DNA of 64,000 nucleotides from Microbacterium sp. cf046 (GTDB lineage: Bacteria; Actinomycetota; Actinomycetes; Actinomycetales; Microbacteriaceae). Positions within the stretch are counted from its first letter, which is position 1. Each line of letters opens with the position of its first letter. A model generated the notes under the pieces. That model was not told the origin of the DNA. It did not search any database and was given only the letters and a program-made list of their open reading frames with translations. Position numbers and translations under genes: made by a program. The DNA lies in assembly GCF_900114345.1 (NCBI RefSeq), contig NZ_FOZJ01000002.1, forward strand, positions 558,001 through 622,000. The letters are read 5' to 3'. Of this stretch, positions 1-9,030 are shown piece after piece.

Positions 1-459
1 GCGGTCTGCGTGTGCGCGTACTTCGTGATCTCGGAGCGCGCGGGGGATGACCTCCCGCCGTTGGCACTGGCCGCCGGGGGGCTGCTGACCGGCGCGACGA
101 TCATGGCGATGCTGTGCCTCACGGGCATCATGCCGTTCACCGCTCCGGCCGTGTCGGTCGTGCTCGCGGGCGTCGAGGTGCCGTGGTTCGTGCCGCTGAT
201 CTGGGTGGCCGCGATCGCGACGACGCTCGGCTACGCGTTCGGCGTGATGGCGGTGCCGCGGATCGGATCGCGAGTGGCGTCGTTCGTCGGACTGTCCGAA
301 GTGCTCTTCGCGCTGGGGTTCGCATGGATCTTCCTGGCGGAGGTGCCCGCGCCGATCCAGTTCGCCGGCGGTGCGCTCATCCTCGTCGGCGTGATCCTCG
401 TGCGTGCAGACGCGCAGTCCGGCGCCGACCCGCGGGTCGAGGCGCCTGTCCTCACCTGA
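1..459 (+). CDS. EamA/DMT-superfamily transporter, C-terminal part (5' end outside window)
   Basis: The reading frame is open from the first base, so this is the 3' part of a gene beginning upstream; 152 codons are visible. The protein is almost entirely hydrophobic, with about four membrane segments. It ends in the typical second half of an EamA domain: a segment starting FVGLSEVLFALGF, then a short turn, IFLAEVPAPIQ, and a last helix around ALILVGVILV. EamA proteins export small metabolites or amino acids across the inner membrane; the substrate cannot be told from this fragment. The tail after the last helix is short and acidic. The next gene is on the opposite strand, so the two are convergent. 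Confidence 0.8.
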   Translation, partial: AVCVCAYFVISERAGDDLPPLALAAGGLLTGATIMAMLCLTGIMPFTAPAVSVVLAGVEVPWFVPLIWVAAIATTLGYAFGVMAVPRIGSRVASFVGLSEVLFALGFAWIFLAEVPAPIQFAGGALILVGVILVRADAQSGADPRVEAPVLT

Positions 460-516
460 TCGAGCAGCGCGCGGCGGGCGCGCGCGTCCACGCGTTGCGC
501 GAGGCTCGCCGCCCCG

Positions 517-987
517 TCACTCCCGCCGCGCCAGCTCCATCAGCGGGTTCACGCGATAGCCGATGACCTCGCCCATCACGAGCGAGGTCTCGGTGCGCTC
601 GACCCCCTCGATCGCGAGGATCCGCGCGTCGGTGTCGAACAGGTGCTGCGTGTCGCGGCACGCGACCCGGACCAGCAGATCCACCTGCCCGCTCAGGCCG
701 TGCGCCTGCACGATCTCGGGGACGTGTGCGAGTTCGGCGGTGATTCGCGGCAGGTCGGCCTGGCGGACCATGACGCTGATGAACGCCTCGATCGGGAAGC
801 CGAGCGCGGTCGAGGAGATCGCCCGCTCGTAGGAGAGGAAGACGCCGGAGCGCTCGAGTCGCGCCATGCGCGCCTGCACGGTGTTGCGTGACAGCCCCAG
901 CCGTTCGGCCAGGGCGACGACGGTGGCTCTCGGGTCGGCTGCGAGCGCGGCCAACAGCTCCAGGTCGACGTGATCGAGGGTGCTCAT
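517..987 (-). CDS. Lrp/AsnC-family transcriptional regulator, probably of the bkd operon
   Basis: 156 aa with an N-terminal winged helix (residues about 5-55, with LAERLGLSRNTVQARMARLE as recognition region) followed by an AsnC/RAM ligand-binding domain ending in a region like ILAIEGVERTETSLVMGE. I start it at ATG 987 (MSTLDHVD) rather than at a possible upstream ATG at 1038, because the family begins a few residues before the first helix. It is transcribed away from the branched-chain oxo-acid dehydrogenase genes and shares their 171-base upstream region. Regulators of this family (BkdR in Pseudomonas) control bkd operons in response to branched-chain amino acids. That role is inferred from position here. 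Confidence 0.85.
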   Translation of the reverse strand: MSTLDHVDLELLAALAADPRATVVALAERLGLSRNTVQARMARLERSGVFLSYERAISSTALGFPIEAFISVMVRQADLPRITAELAHVPEIVQAHGLSGQVDLLVRVACRDTQHLFDTDARILAIEGVERTETSLVMGEVIGYRVNPLMELARRE

Positions 988-1152
988 AGTGTGAAACTTT
1001 AGCACGTCATCTGTCGTGCTGCTTGGCAACATGCTCAACAGAATTCATCCTGCTTGAGCGAGGTGCAATATCGACGTAGAGTCAGGCCATCCGGCGGAGC
1101 TGCCGGTGACCCGCGACGGGCGCCTCACGAGGGCGTTCCGCAACGAGGAGGG
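988..1152. promoter_or_regulatory. Divergent control region between the Lrp regulator and bkdABC
   Basis: This is the only non-coding DNA between the two divergent units. It holds two inverted repeats: AGCACG and CGTGCT separated by 8 bases (1001-1020), and GCTCAA and TTGAGC separated by 15 bases (1033-1059). Lrp-family proteins bind several spaced degenerate palindromes, so these are candidate operators. I see no convincing -35/-10 pair. A strong ribosome binding site, GAGGAGG, lies at 1146-1152 just before bkdA. Confidence 0.45.
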
Positions 1153-1158
1153 ATGACG

Positions 1159-2283
1159 ATGACGCACACCCTGACCCCGACGGCCGAACCGGCCGTCGAC
1201 GTCGACGATGTCGCACGGCTGCTGAACCAGGACGGCGAGCGCATCGCCGACCGCGAGCTCGATCCGTATGTCGCAGACATCGATGCCGAGGCGCTGCGCG
1301 GTCTCTACCGCGACATGGCGCTCGTCCGCCGCATCGACACCGAGGGCGTCGCGCTGCAGCGCCAGGGACAGCTCGGACTCTGGGCCCCGTGCCAGGGCCA
1401 GGAGGCGACGCAGGTCGGCACCGCCCGCGCGTTCCGTTCCGACGACTTCGTCTTCCCCAGCTATCGCGAGATCGGCGTCAACTTCGTGCGCGGCGCCGTG
1501 CCGTCGGACTTCGTCCTGGCATGGCGCGGCGAAGCGCACTCGACGTACAACCCCTACGACATCAACACCGCGACCCCGCAGATCATCATCGGCGCGCAGT
1601 CCCTGCACGCGGTCGGGTACGCCATGGGCATCCAGTTCGACGGCACCGATCAGGTCGCCGCGGCGTATTTCGGCGACGGCGCGACGAGCCAGGGCGATGT
1701 CAACGAGGCGATGGTGTTCGCCTCCTCGTTCCGGGCGCCGGTGGTCTTCGTCTGCACGAACAACCAGTGGGCGATCTCCGAGCCGGTCACCGTGCAGGCC
1801 AAGTTCCCCATCGCCGGCCGCGCGCCGGGCTTCGGCATCCCGAGTCTGCGGGTCGACGGCAACGACGTGCTCGCGTGCCTCGCCGCGATGCGCTGGGCCG
1901 TGGATCACGCCCGCCGCGGCAACGGACCGGCCTTCATCGAGGCGGTCACGTACCGCATGGGCCCGCACACGACCTCCGACGACCCGACGCGCTACCGCGA
2001 CAAGGACGAGGTCGAGCGCTGGCGTCGCCGCGACCCGCTCACCCGCGTCGAAGCGCTCCTGCGCGCGCAGGGCGAGTTCTCCGAGGACTTCGAGCGACAG
2101 GTCGCGGCGGATGCCGACCGCTGGGGCGCGGATGTGCGCTCGGCGTGCCTGTCGGCCCGGACCCGGGAGCCCATCGAGGTGTTCGACAACGTCTACGACG
2201 AGCCGCATGTCGGTCTCGACGCGCAGCGCGCGCAGTTCGCGGCGTACCTCGACGGCTTCGCCGGTGAGGAGGCCGGACGATGA
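1159..2283 (+). CDS. bkdA: Branched-chain 2-oxo acid dehydrogenase E1 component, alpha subunit
   Basis: 374 aa thiamine-diphosphate-dependent E1 alpha subunit. It decarboxylates 2-oxo acids (for example 2-oxoisocaproate) and passes the acyl group to the lipoyl E2. The thiamine diphosphate motif GDGATSQGDVNEAM runs to CTNNQWAISEP near residues 175-215. The lipoamide-binding and phosphorylation-loop region YRMGPHTTSDDPTRYR is also present. Two in-frame ATGs lie at 1153 and 1159; GAGGAGG ends at 1152, so 1159 has the better spacing. The stop overlaps the start of the beta gene (ATGA). The order alpha-beta-E2 fits both pyruvate and branched-chain complexes; the neighbouring Lrp regulator and acyl-CoA carboxylase operon favour branched-chain. 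Confidence 0.9.
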   Translation: MTHTLTPTAEPAVDVDDVARLLNQDGERIADRELDPYVADIDAEALRGLYRDMALVRRIDTEGVALQRQGQLGLWAPCQGQEATQVGTARAFRSDDFVFPSYREIGVNFVRGAVPSDFVLAWRGEAHSTYNPYDINTATPQIIIGAQSLHAVGYAMGIQFDGTDQVAAAYFGDGATSQGDVNEAMVFASSFRAPVVFVCTNNQWAISEPVTVQAKFPIAGRAPGFGIPSLRVDGNDVLACLAAMRWAVDHARRGNGPAFIEAVTYRMGPHTTSDDPTRYRDKDEVERWRRRDPLTRVEALLRAQGEFSEDFERQVAADADRWGADVRSACLSARTREPIEVFDNVYDEPHVGLDAQRAQFAAYLDGFAGEEAGR

Positions 2284-3341
2284 CGCAGCTCACGATGGCC
2301 AAGTCCATCAACGAAGGGCTCCGTCGCGCCATGGCCGACGACCCGAAGGTGCTCGTCATGGGCGAGGACATCGGCAAGCTCGGCGGCGTCTTCCGGGTCA
2401 CGGACGGCCTGCTCGACCAGTTCGGCGCGCAGCGTGTGATCGACACGCCGCTGGCCGAATCGGGGATCATGGGCGCTGCCGTCGGTCTCGCGTTCCGCGG
2501 ATACCGGCCGGTCGTGGAGATCCAGTTCGACGGCTTCGTGTATCCCGCCTTCGACCAGATCGTGTGCCAGGTGGCCAAGCTCCACTACCGCACCCGCGGA
2601 AACGTGAAGATGCCGATCACGATCCGCATCCCGTGGGCCGGGGGAGTGGGAGCCGCCGAGCACCACTCCGAGTCTCCCGAGGCGTATTTCGTGCACACGT
2701 CCGGCCTTCGGGTGGTCGCGGTCTCCAACCCGCAGGACGCGTACGTCATGCTCCGCCAGGCGATCGCATCCAACGACCCCGTCGTGTACTTCGAGCCCAA
2801 GCGGCTCTACCACCAGAAGGGCGAGGTCGACCTCGACGTCGACCTGGCCGACGCACCGCCGATGGGGCTCGCCCGCGTCGCGCGCGAAGGCTCCGACGTG
2901 ACGCTGCTCACCTACGGCGCCCAGGTCTCCACAGCGATGGATGCCGCCACCGCCGCCGAGGACGACGGCATCTCGATCGAGGTCATCGACCTGCGCTCGA
3001 TCTCTCCTGTCGACTACCGCACGGTCGCCGCATCCGTCCGCAAGACCGGTCGGGTCGTCGTCACGCACGAGGCCGCGCGCGAAGCCGGCGTCGGCGCCGA
3101 GCTCGTCGCGAGCGTGACCGAGCAGTGCTTCAACTACCTGGAGGCGCCGCCCGTGCGCGTCACCGGACACGACATCCCCTACCCGCCGGCGAAGCTCGAG
3201 AAGCACCACCTGCCCGACCTGGATCGGATCCTGGATGCCGTCGACCGGGTGCTGGATCGACCGAACAGCCAGACGGGGCGCGAGGAGTGGGGCTCTCTCG
3301 AGTCCGGCCGTGGTGCAGCGGTGGGCGGGAGCCGAGCATGA
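2280..3341 (+). CDS. bkdB: Branched-chain 2-oxo acid dehydrogenase E1 component, beta subunit
   Basis: 353 aa transketolase-like E1 beta subunit that forms the alpha2beta2 E1 with the upstream gene product. Recognisable parts are the N-terminal pyrimidine-binding half (MTQLTMAKSINEGLRRAM, then VMGEDIGKLGGVFRVT), the segment FDQIVCQVAKLHYRT, and a C-terminal transketolase domain with VTHEAAREAGVGAEL and the closing KLEKHHLPDLDRILDAV. It overlaps bkdA by four bases and the E2 gene by four bases, so the three are translationally coupled. The C-terminus carries about 25 extra glycine/serine-rich residues after the usual domain end. Confidence 0.9.
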   Translation: MTQLTMAKSINEGLRRAMADDPKVLVMGEDIGKLGGVFRVTDGLLDQFGAQRVIDTPLAESGIMGAAVGLAFRGYRPVVEIQFDGFVYPAFDQIVCQVAKLHYRTRGNVKMPITIRIPWAGGVGAAEHHSESPEAYFVHTSGLRVVAVSNPQDAYVMLRQAIASNDPVVYFEPKRLYHQKGEVDLDVDLADAPPMGLARVAREGSDVTLLTYGAQVSTAMDAATAAEDDGISIEVIDLRSISPVDYRTVAASVRKTGRVVVTHEAAREAGVGAELVASVTEQCFNYLEAPPVRVTGHDIPYPPAKLEKHHLPDLDRILDAVDRVLDRPNSQTGREEWGSLESGRGAAVGGSRA

Positions 3342-4690
3342 TCACCGATTTCCGTCTGCCCGACCTCGGTGAGGGACTCCCCGAAGCCGAGCTCGTCCAG
3401 TGGCTCGTCGCCGAGGGCGACACCGTCGCGCTCAATCAGACCATCGCCGAGGTCGAGACCGCCAAGGCAGTCGTCGAGCTGCCGTCCCCGTACGCCGGCG
3501 TCGTGGGCACGCTGCACGCGGCCGCCGGTGACGTCGTCGAGGTCGGATCGGTCCTGATCTCGTTCGACATCGAGGGCGCCGAGCCTGAGTCCGCCGCGCC
3601 GGCGGCCGCCGACAGCGAATCAGCCGTCGAGGAGAAGGCGCAGCCCAATCTCGTCGGCTACGGCGCCGCCCCGCGCGGCTCCGGGCGGCCGCAGCGCCGC
3701 GCACGCAGCGGCGCGCAGCAGCCGAGCGCTCCCGACACGGCGGTGCTCGAGGCGGCACCGCACGATGTGATCAGCACGCAGGAGCCGTTCGAGCAGCTGC
3801 GCGAGCGTCCGCGGTCCACGCCCCCGGTGCGCAAGCTCGCGAAGGAGCTCGGGGTCGACCTCGCACTCGTCGAGGCGAGCGGTGCCACGGGCCTGATCAC
3901 CCGCGCCGACGTCGAGTCCTACGCGGCCCGTACGGCGTCACCGGATCGCGCAGCCGCCGCAGCGCCGATCGCAGAGCCGGCCGGCGCGGATCGCACGACC
4001 CGCATCCCCATTCGCGGCGTCCGCAAGCACACCGCCGATGCGATGGTGCGCAGCGCCTTCACCGCGCCGCACGTCACGACGTTCCTCACCGTGGATGTCA
4101 CGGCCACGAGCGAGCTGATCGCGTCGCTTCGCGCCGACCGTGCGCTCGAGGGGCACCGCATCGGCGTCATGGCCGTCGCCGCGAAGGCCGTCTGTCTCGC
4201 GCTGCTGCGGCAGCCCAGCCTGAACTCGCGCTGGGACGGCGAGAACGCCGAGATCGTGCAGCACCACTACGTGAACCTCGGAATCGCCGCGGCGACGGAC
4301 CGAGGCCTCGTCGTGCCGAACATCCGCGACGCGGAGGGCCTGACCCTCGTCGAGCTCGCGGATGCGATCGGCCGACTCGCCGAGACGGCGCGGGCGGGCA
4401 AGACCGCCCCGGCCGAGATGAGCGGCGGCACGTTCTCGATCACGAACGTCGGAGTGTTCGGCGTGGACGCCGGAACCCCGATCCTCAACCCGGGGGAGGC
4501 CGGCATCCTGGCGCTCGGGGCGGTGCGCCGACAGCCGTGGGAGCACAACGGCGAGATCGCGCTCCGCGACGTCATGACGCTCAGCCTGTCGTTCGACCAC
4601 AGGCTCGTTGACGGCGAGCAGGGCGCGCGCTTCCTGCGCGATGTCGCAGACATCCTGCGCGAGCCCGGTCGGGCGATGCTGATGCGCTGA
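3338..4690 (+). CDS. bkdC: Dihydrolipoamide acyltransferase (E2) of the branched-chain 2-oxo acid dehydrogenase
   Basis: 450 aa E2 core. One lipoyl domain at residues about 3-80 contains the lipoylated lysine in VETAKAV. After an alanine-rich linker comes an E3/E1-binding domain (TPPVRKLAKELGVDL to ITRADVESYA, about 165-195), then the acyltransferase domain from about 220. The catalytic motif SFDHRLVDG is near the C-terminus, with His and Asp in HxxxDG. The start ATG at 3338 overlaps the beta-subunit stop; the frame is open much further upstream, but that part is only the antisense-like GC-rich frame of bkdA/bkdB. Only one lipoyl domain is present, as in branched-chain E2s. The lipoamide dehydrogenase (E3) must be encoded elsewhere. 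Confidence 0.92.
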   Translation: MITDFRLPDLGEGLPEAELVQWLVAEGDTVALNQTIAEVETAKAVVELPSPYAGVVGTLHAAAGDVVEVGSVLISFDIEGAEPESAAPAAADSESAVEEKAQPNLVGYGAAPRGSGRPQRRARSGAQQPSAPDTAVLEAAPHDVISTQEPFEQLRERPRSTPPVRKLAKELGVDLALVEASGATGLITRADVESYAARTASPDRAAAAAPIAEPAGADRTTRIPIRGVRKHTADAMVRSAFTAPHVTTFLTVDVTATSELIASLRADRALEGHRIGVMAVAAKAVCLALLRQPSLNSRWDGENAEIVQHHYVNLGIAAATDRGLVVPNIRDAEGLTLVELADAIGRLAETARAGKTAPAEMSGGTFSITNVGVFGVDAGTPILNPGEAGILALGAVRRQPWEHNGEIALRDVMTLSLSFDHRLVDGEQGARFLRDVADILREPGRAMLMR

Positions 4691-4706
4691 CGCCCGCCGG
4701 CGGGGC

Positions 4707-5303
4707 TCAGGCCGTCAGCGCCGCGGAGGCCATCGACTCCAGGATGCCGCGCACGGTGCTGTCGGCGGGAGCAGTGCGCGCCCGCCGCACACTGTGCGGT
4801 GTGGAGTTGATCAGCCCGAAGCACGCGTGGGCCCGTACCCGAAGATCGGGCTCGGAACGCGTCGGGTGGATCTCCGCCAGGACGGCCATCCACAGCTCGA
4901 CGTACTCGCGCTGCAGCCGCCGAACGGCGTGGCGATCGTCGTCGCTCAGGCTGGCGAGGTCGCGGTCCTGCACGCGGATGACGTCGGCATCGGTCAGCGC
5001 GAAGTCGACGTGGAATCCGATCAGGGCGTCCAGTCGCGCCGACGGTGAGTCGTGAGCGGCGATCACCTGCTGTCCGCCGCTGAGGAGCCGCTCGCTCACG
5101 CGCACGAGGATCGCACCGAGCAGCGCCTGCTTGTTCGCGAAATGACGATAGACCGCCGGGCCGCTGACGCCGACCGCGGCACCGAGCTCCTCGAGGCTGA
5201 CACCGCTGAAACCGCGCTCGGCGAACAGCCGCGCAGCTTCATGCAGGATGGCGGCCTGGCGATCGGCCTTGGCCCGGTCGCGCTCGGTGACACCGCTTGT
5301 CAT
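4707..5303 (-). CDS. TetR-family transcriptional regulator of the acyl-CoA degradation operon
   Basis: 198 aa. The N-terminal HTH spans residues about 15-60 (ARLFAERGFSGVSLEELGAA, then GVSGPAVYRHFANKQALLGA), followed by a helical ligand domain. It is convergent with bkdC and divergent from the five-gene acyl-CoA operon, matching the placement of TetR gene Rv2506 beside the M. tuberculosis leucine cluster. Two identical-architecture half-site pairs (GTTA N8 TAAC) lie in its 105-base upstream region, one directly in front of its ATG. Autorepression and acyl-CoA-responsive control of the divergent operon are therefore likely (inference). Confidence 0.88.
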   Translation of the reverse strand: MTSGVTERDRAKADRQAAILHEAARLFAERGFSGVSLEELGAAVGVSGPAVYRHFANKQALLGAILVRVSERLLSGGQQVIAAHDSPSARLDALIGFHVDFALTDADVIRVQDRDLASLSDDDRHAVRRLQREYVELWMAVLAEIHPTRSEPDLRVRAHACFGLINSTPHSVRRARTAPADSTVRGILESMASAALTA

Positions 5304-5307
5304 TTCA

Positions 5308-5350
5308 GTTAATCCTCGCTAACCTAGACATTCAGTTAGTGAACCCTAAC
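5308..5350. promoter_or_regulatory. Tandem TetR operator candidate: two GTTA-N8-TAAC palindromes
   Basis: Between the TetR gene and the carboxylase operon there are two 16-base elements with the form GTTA N8 TAAC at 5308-5323 and 5335-5350. Both are preceded by TTCA and followed by C. The repeat period is 27 bases. The first sits 4 bases upstream of the TetR start codon, the second about 58 bases before the accD1 start. AT-rich conserved half-sites in 70 % GC DNA, duplicated in one short region, make these the natural binding sites of the adjacent TetR protein. Confidence 0.65.
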
Positions 5351-5408
5351 CACTGGGGTCGCGACGGGACAACCGACGTGATCCGATCGTGACGTCGACG
5401 GAGATGAC

Positions 5409-7025
5409 ATGACGGCAGCCGGCCCGGCACTGCAGACTGCGGTGGCGCACGACGAGGCGTTCTCGCGCACCCGCGACGCGCAGGCGGCGCTGGCCGAGCG
5501 ACTGCGCGAGCGTCTGGCCGAGGCATCCGTCGGCGGCCCCGCCGCGTCGCGCGAACGGCATGTCGAGAGAGGCAAGCTCCTTCCACGCGACCGCATCGCC
5601 CGGCTGCTGGACGAGGGCAGCCCGTTCGTGGAGATCGCGCCCTTGGCGGCCGAGGGGATGTACCGAGGCGAGGCGCCCGGGGCGGGCGTCATCGCCGGCA
5701 TCGGACTCGTCCACGGACGCCAGGTCATGGTCGTGTGCAACGACGCGACGGTCAAGGGCGGCACGTACTACCCGCTCACGGTCAAGAAGCACCTCCGCGC
5801 GCAGGAGATCGCGCTCGAGAATCTGCTGCCCTGCATCTACCTCGTCGATTCGGGCGGTGCGTTCCTGCCCATGCAGGACGAGGTCTTCCCGGATCGCGAC
5901 CACTTCGGGCGCATCTTCTTCAACCAGGCGCGGATGTCCGCCGCGGGCGTTCCGCAGATCGCCGCGGTGCTGGGCTCGTGCACCGCAGGCGGCGCATACG
6001 TGCCGGCGATGAGCGATGAGACCGTCATCGTCCGCAACCAGGGCACGATCTTCCTCGGCGGACCGCCGCTCGTGAAGGCCGCCATCGGCGAGATCGTCAC
6101 CGCCGAAGAGCTCGGCGGGGGAGAGCTGCACGCGACCCGGTCCGGGGTCGTGGACCACCTCGCCGAGAACGACGAGCACGCTCTCGAGATCGTCCGCGAC
6201 ATCGTCGCGACCCTGCCCCCGCCGCTCGCCCCCGCGTGGGAGGTGATCGAATCCGTGCCCCCGGCCGTCGATCCCTCCGACCTGTACGGTGTCGTGCCGG
6301 TCGACGTCAACCAGCCCTACGACGTGCGGGAGGTCATCGCCCGTCTGGTAGACGGCAGCGCCTTCCACGAGTTCAAGCGGGCATACGGCGAGACCCTGGT
6401 CACCGGGTTCGCGCGCATCCACGGGCACCCGGTCGGGATCATCGCCAACAACGGCGTGCTGTTCTCCGAGTCGGCGCAGAAGGGCGCCCACTTCATCGAG
6501 CTGTGCGACCAGCGCGGCATCCCCCTGCTGTTCCTGCAGAACATCTCGGGCTTCATGGTCGGTCGGGATGCCGAGGCCGGAGGCATCGCGAAGGACGGCG
6601 CCAAGATGGTCACCGCCGTCGCCACGACCCGCGTGCCCAAGCTCACTGTCGTGATCGGCGGGTCGTTCGGCGCCGGCAACTACTCGATGTGCGGCCGCGC
6701 CTACTCGCCGCGCTTCCTGTGGACCTGGCCGGCGAGCCGCATCTCGGTGATGGGCGGTCCGCAGGCCGCATCGGTCCTCTCCACGGTCAAGCGTGACCAG
6801 ATCGAGGGTCGCGGGCACGAATGGTCCGCCGATGAGCAGTCCGAGTTCGAGGCTCCGATCCGCCGTCAGTACGAGGAGCAGGGCAACCCGTACTACGCCA
6901 CCGCGCGACTCTGGGATGACGGCATCGTCGACCCCGCCGACACCCGCGACCTGCTCGGACTCGCGCTGGACGTCGTCTCGCGAGCTCCACTGCCCGAACC
7001 GCGCTTCGGCGTCTTCCGGATGTGA
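5409..7025 (+). CDS. accD1: Acyl-CoA carboxylase carboxyltransferase (beta) subunit, methylcrotonyl-CoA carboxylase type
   Basis: 538 aa, the usual length of methylcrotonyl-CoA carboxylase beta. It transfers CO2 from carboxybiotin to the acyl-CoA. It has N-terminal and C-terminal crotonase-fold carboxyltransferase halves. Oxyanion-type glycine pairs sit in [18 protein letters not shown] and [15 protein letters not shown] in the N half and in [17 protein letters not shown] in the C half. The stretches [19 protein letters not shown] and [19 protein letters not shown] are typical of the methylcrotonyl/geranyl-CoA group rather than of propionyl-CoA carboxylase. It is first in the operon; its TGA overlaps the next gene's GTG start. 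Confidence 0.9.
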   Translation: MTAAGPALQTAVAHDEAFSRTRDAQAALAERLRERLAEASVGGPAASRERHVERGKLLPRDRIARLLDEGSPFVEIAPLAAEGMYRGEAPGAGVIAGIGLVHGRQVMVVCNDATVKGGTYYPLTVKKHLRAQEIALENLLPCIYLVDSGGAFLPMQDEVFPDRDHFGRIFFNQARMSAAGVPQIAAVLGSCTAGGAYVPAMSDETVIVRNQGTIFLGGPPLVKAAIGEIVTAEELGGGELHATRSGVVDHLAENDEHALEIVRDIVATLPPPLAPAWEVIESVPPAVDPSDLYGVVPVDVNQPYDVREVIARLVDGSAFHEFKRAYGETLVTGFARIHGHPVGIIANNGVLFSESAQKGAHFIELCDQRGIPLLFLQNISGFMVGRDAEAGGIAKDGAKMVTAVATTRVPKLTVVIGGSFGAGNYSMCGRAYSPRFLWTWPASRISVMGGPQAASVLSTVKRDQIEGRGHEWSADEQSEFEAPIRRQYEEQGNPYYATARLWDDGIVDPADTRDLLGLALDVVSRAPLPEPRFGVFRM

Positions 7026-9013
7026 GTGCCATGGCCGACCGCCCCTTCCAGACCGTCCTCGTCGCCAACCGCGGCGAGATCGCGCGTCGCGTGATCCGCA
7101 CCCTGCGCCGCCTCGGCATCCGCTCGATCGCGGTGTACAGCGACGCTGACGCCGACGCGCCGCACGTGCGCGAAGCGGACGCCGCCTACCGCATCGGTCC
7201 GGCCGCGGCTGCGCAGTCCTACCTCGACGGCGCCGCGATCCTTGCGGCGGCGAAGGACTCCGGAGCCCAGGCGATCCACCCCGGGTACGGGTTCCTCTCC
7301 GAGAACGCGGAGTTCGCCCGCGCGTGCGCGGACGCCGGGATCGTGTTCATCGGGCCCGGCGAGCGCGCGCTCGACGTGATGGGCGACAAGATCCGCTCGA
7401 AGGCGCACGTGACGCTCAGCGGTGTGCCGGTGGTCCCCGGCATCGATGCGACCGGGCTCACCGACGCGGAGATCGCGGATGCCGCGGCACGCGTGGGGTA
7501 TCCGCTCCTCATCAAGCCGTCGGCGGGCGGCGGCGGCAAGGGGATGCAGGTCGTGCGCGGAGCCGGCGAGCTCCCGGATGCGCTCGCGACCGCGCGTCGG
7601 GTGGCATCGGCCGCCTTCGGGGATGACACGCTCCTGCTCGAGCGGCTCATCGAACGCCCCCGCCACATCGAAGTCCAGGTGATGGCAGACGGCCACGGCG
7701 CGGTGATCCATCTCGGCGAACGCGAGTGCACCCTTCAGCGCCGGCACCAGAAGGTCATCGAGGAGGCACCCTCGCCCGTGGTCGACCCGGCCACCCGCAA
7801 GCGCCTCGGCGAAGCCGCGTGCGCCGCCGCCGCGAGCGTCGAGTACCGAGGTGCCGGAACCGTCGAGTTCCTCGTCGCCGCGGATCGCCCCGACGAGTTC
7901 TTCTTCATCGAGATGAACACGCGCCTGCAGGTCGAGCACCCCGTCACGGAACTGGTCACCGGATTCGATCTGGTCGAGCTGCAGCTGCGCGTTGCCGCCG
8001 GAGAGCCGCTGGGCATCGGTCAGGCGGACGTGCACCTGAGCGGGCACGCCATTGAAGCCCGCGTCTACGCCGAGACGCCGGCGCGCGGGTTCCTGCCCGC
8101 CGCGGGCACGATCCTGGCGTGGCGCGCGGCGGAAGGGGCGCGGACGGACTCCGCTGTCGAGTCGGGTTCGACGGTCACCGCCGACTACGACCCGATGATC
8201 GCGAAGGTGATCGCCCACGGGGTCGATCGCGCCGAAGCGCTGGCGCGACTGGACGACGCGCTCGCCGAGACGGTCGTTCTGGGCGTCGACACGAACATCG
8301 GCTTCCTGCGGAACCTGCTCGCCGATGATGCGGTGCAGCATGGCGACCTCGACACCGGATTGATCGATCGGCTTCCGCCCTACGAGGATCCGACACCTTC
8401 GGCTGCTGCGCTGCGCTCGGCAGCAGCGGTCGTCGACGGGTCCCGACTGGTCCGACCCCAGGGCGGTGCGGCGTCGCCGCTGTGGCGCTCGGGGTCGGGC
8501 TGGCGTCTCGGCGCCGCCGTCGCACCGCTCGAGGTGGCGGTCCTCACTCCGGACGGCAGCATCCTGTCCACCCCGCTGCCCCGCCCGCGACCCGCGGTCC
8601 ACGCCGGATCGGGTGGTTGGGCCGCCGTCGCACCGGGCCGTGCGCTCGCGCCCGGCACCGACGTCGCGATCGACGACGACGGCTGGACATGGGTGCACGC
8701 CGAGGGAGCGACCCATCGCCTGCGGGCGCTCGATCGTCGTGAGGCCATGGAGCATGCGCTTGCCGCCCGCGACCAGACGTCGGCCGCCGCACACCCCGAA
8801 CTGCTCGCACCCATGCCGGGCGCCGTCGTCGCGGTGCACGTGGCCGACGGAGCGCGAGTCGCGGCGGGGGAGCGGATCGTCACGATCGAGGCGATGAAGA
8901 TGGAGCACCCCGTCATCGCCCCCCACGACGGCATCGCCACCATCGAGATCGCCGTCGGCGATCAGGTGCGCCGTGACCAGATTCTCGCCCGCGTGACCGC
9001 GGACCCCGCATAG
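7022..9013 (+). CDS. accA1: Acyl-CoA carboxylase alpha subunit (biotin carboxylase fused to biotin carrier domain)
   Basis: 663 aa. The biotin carboxylase domain (about residues 5-450) opens with [16 protein letters not shown] and contains the ATP-grasp glycine loop [14 protein letters not shown] and the active-site stretch [15 protein letters not shown] middle linking domain follows, and a C-terminal biotinyl domain carries EAMKMEHPV, with biotinylated Lys626. GTG 7022 overlaps the accD1 stop (GTGA); an in-frame ATG at 7031 is the alternative start. With accD1 it should form the methylcrotonyl-CoA carboxylase holoenzyme; biotin ligase is not in the window. Confidence 0.9.
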   Translation: MSAMADRPFQTVLVANRGEIARRVIRTLRRLGIRSIAVYSDADADAPHVREADAAYRIGPAAAAQSYLDGAAILAAAKDSGAQAIHPGYGFLSENAEFARACADAGIVFIGPGERALDVMGDKIRSKAHVTLSGVPVVPGIDATGLTDAEIADAAARVGYPLLIKPSAGGGGKGMQVVRGAGELPDALATARRVASAAFGDDTLLLERLIERPRHIEVQVMADGHGAVIHLGERECTLQRRHQKVIEEAPSPVVDPATRKRLGEAACAAAASVEYRGAGTVEFLVAADRPDEFFFIEMNTRLQVEHPVTELVTGFDLVELQLRVAAGEPLGIGQADVHLSGHAIEARVYAETPARGFLPAAGTILAWRAAEGARTDSAVESGSTVTADYDPMIAKVIAHGVDRAEALARLDDALAETVVLGVDTNIGFLRNLLADDAVQHGDLDTGLIDRLPPYEDPTPSAAALRSAAAVVDGSRLVRPQGGAASPLWRSGSGWRLGAAVAPLEVAVLTPDGSILSTPLPRPRPAVHAGSGGWAAVAPGRALAPGTDVAIDDDGWTWVHAEGATHRLRALDRREAMEHALAARDQTSAAAHPELLAPMPGAVVAVHVADGARVAAGERIVTIEAMKMEHPVIAPHDGIATIEIAVGDQVRRDQILARVTADPA

Positions 9014-9030
9014 CCCAGCGAAGGAACACC

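Noticed and set aside
1268-3337. Long plus-strand open frame continuous with the E2 gene, suggesting a giant fusion protein
   Set aside because: The part before 3338 is Arg/Ser/Pro-rich, matches no family and lies over bkdA and bkdB in another frame; E2 has its own ATG overlapping the bkdB stop.
6893-8926. 677-codon minus-strand frame antisense to accA1
   Set aside because: Shadow frame with no domain; accA1 is full-length with all carboxylase motifs.
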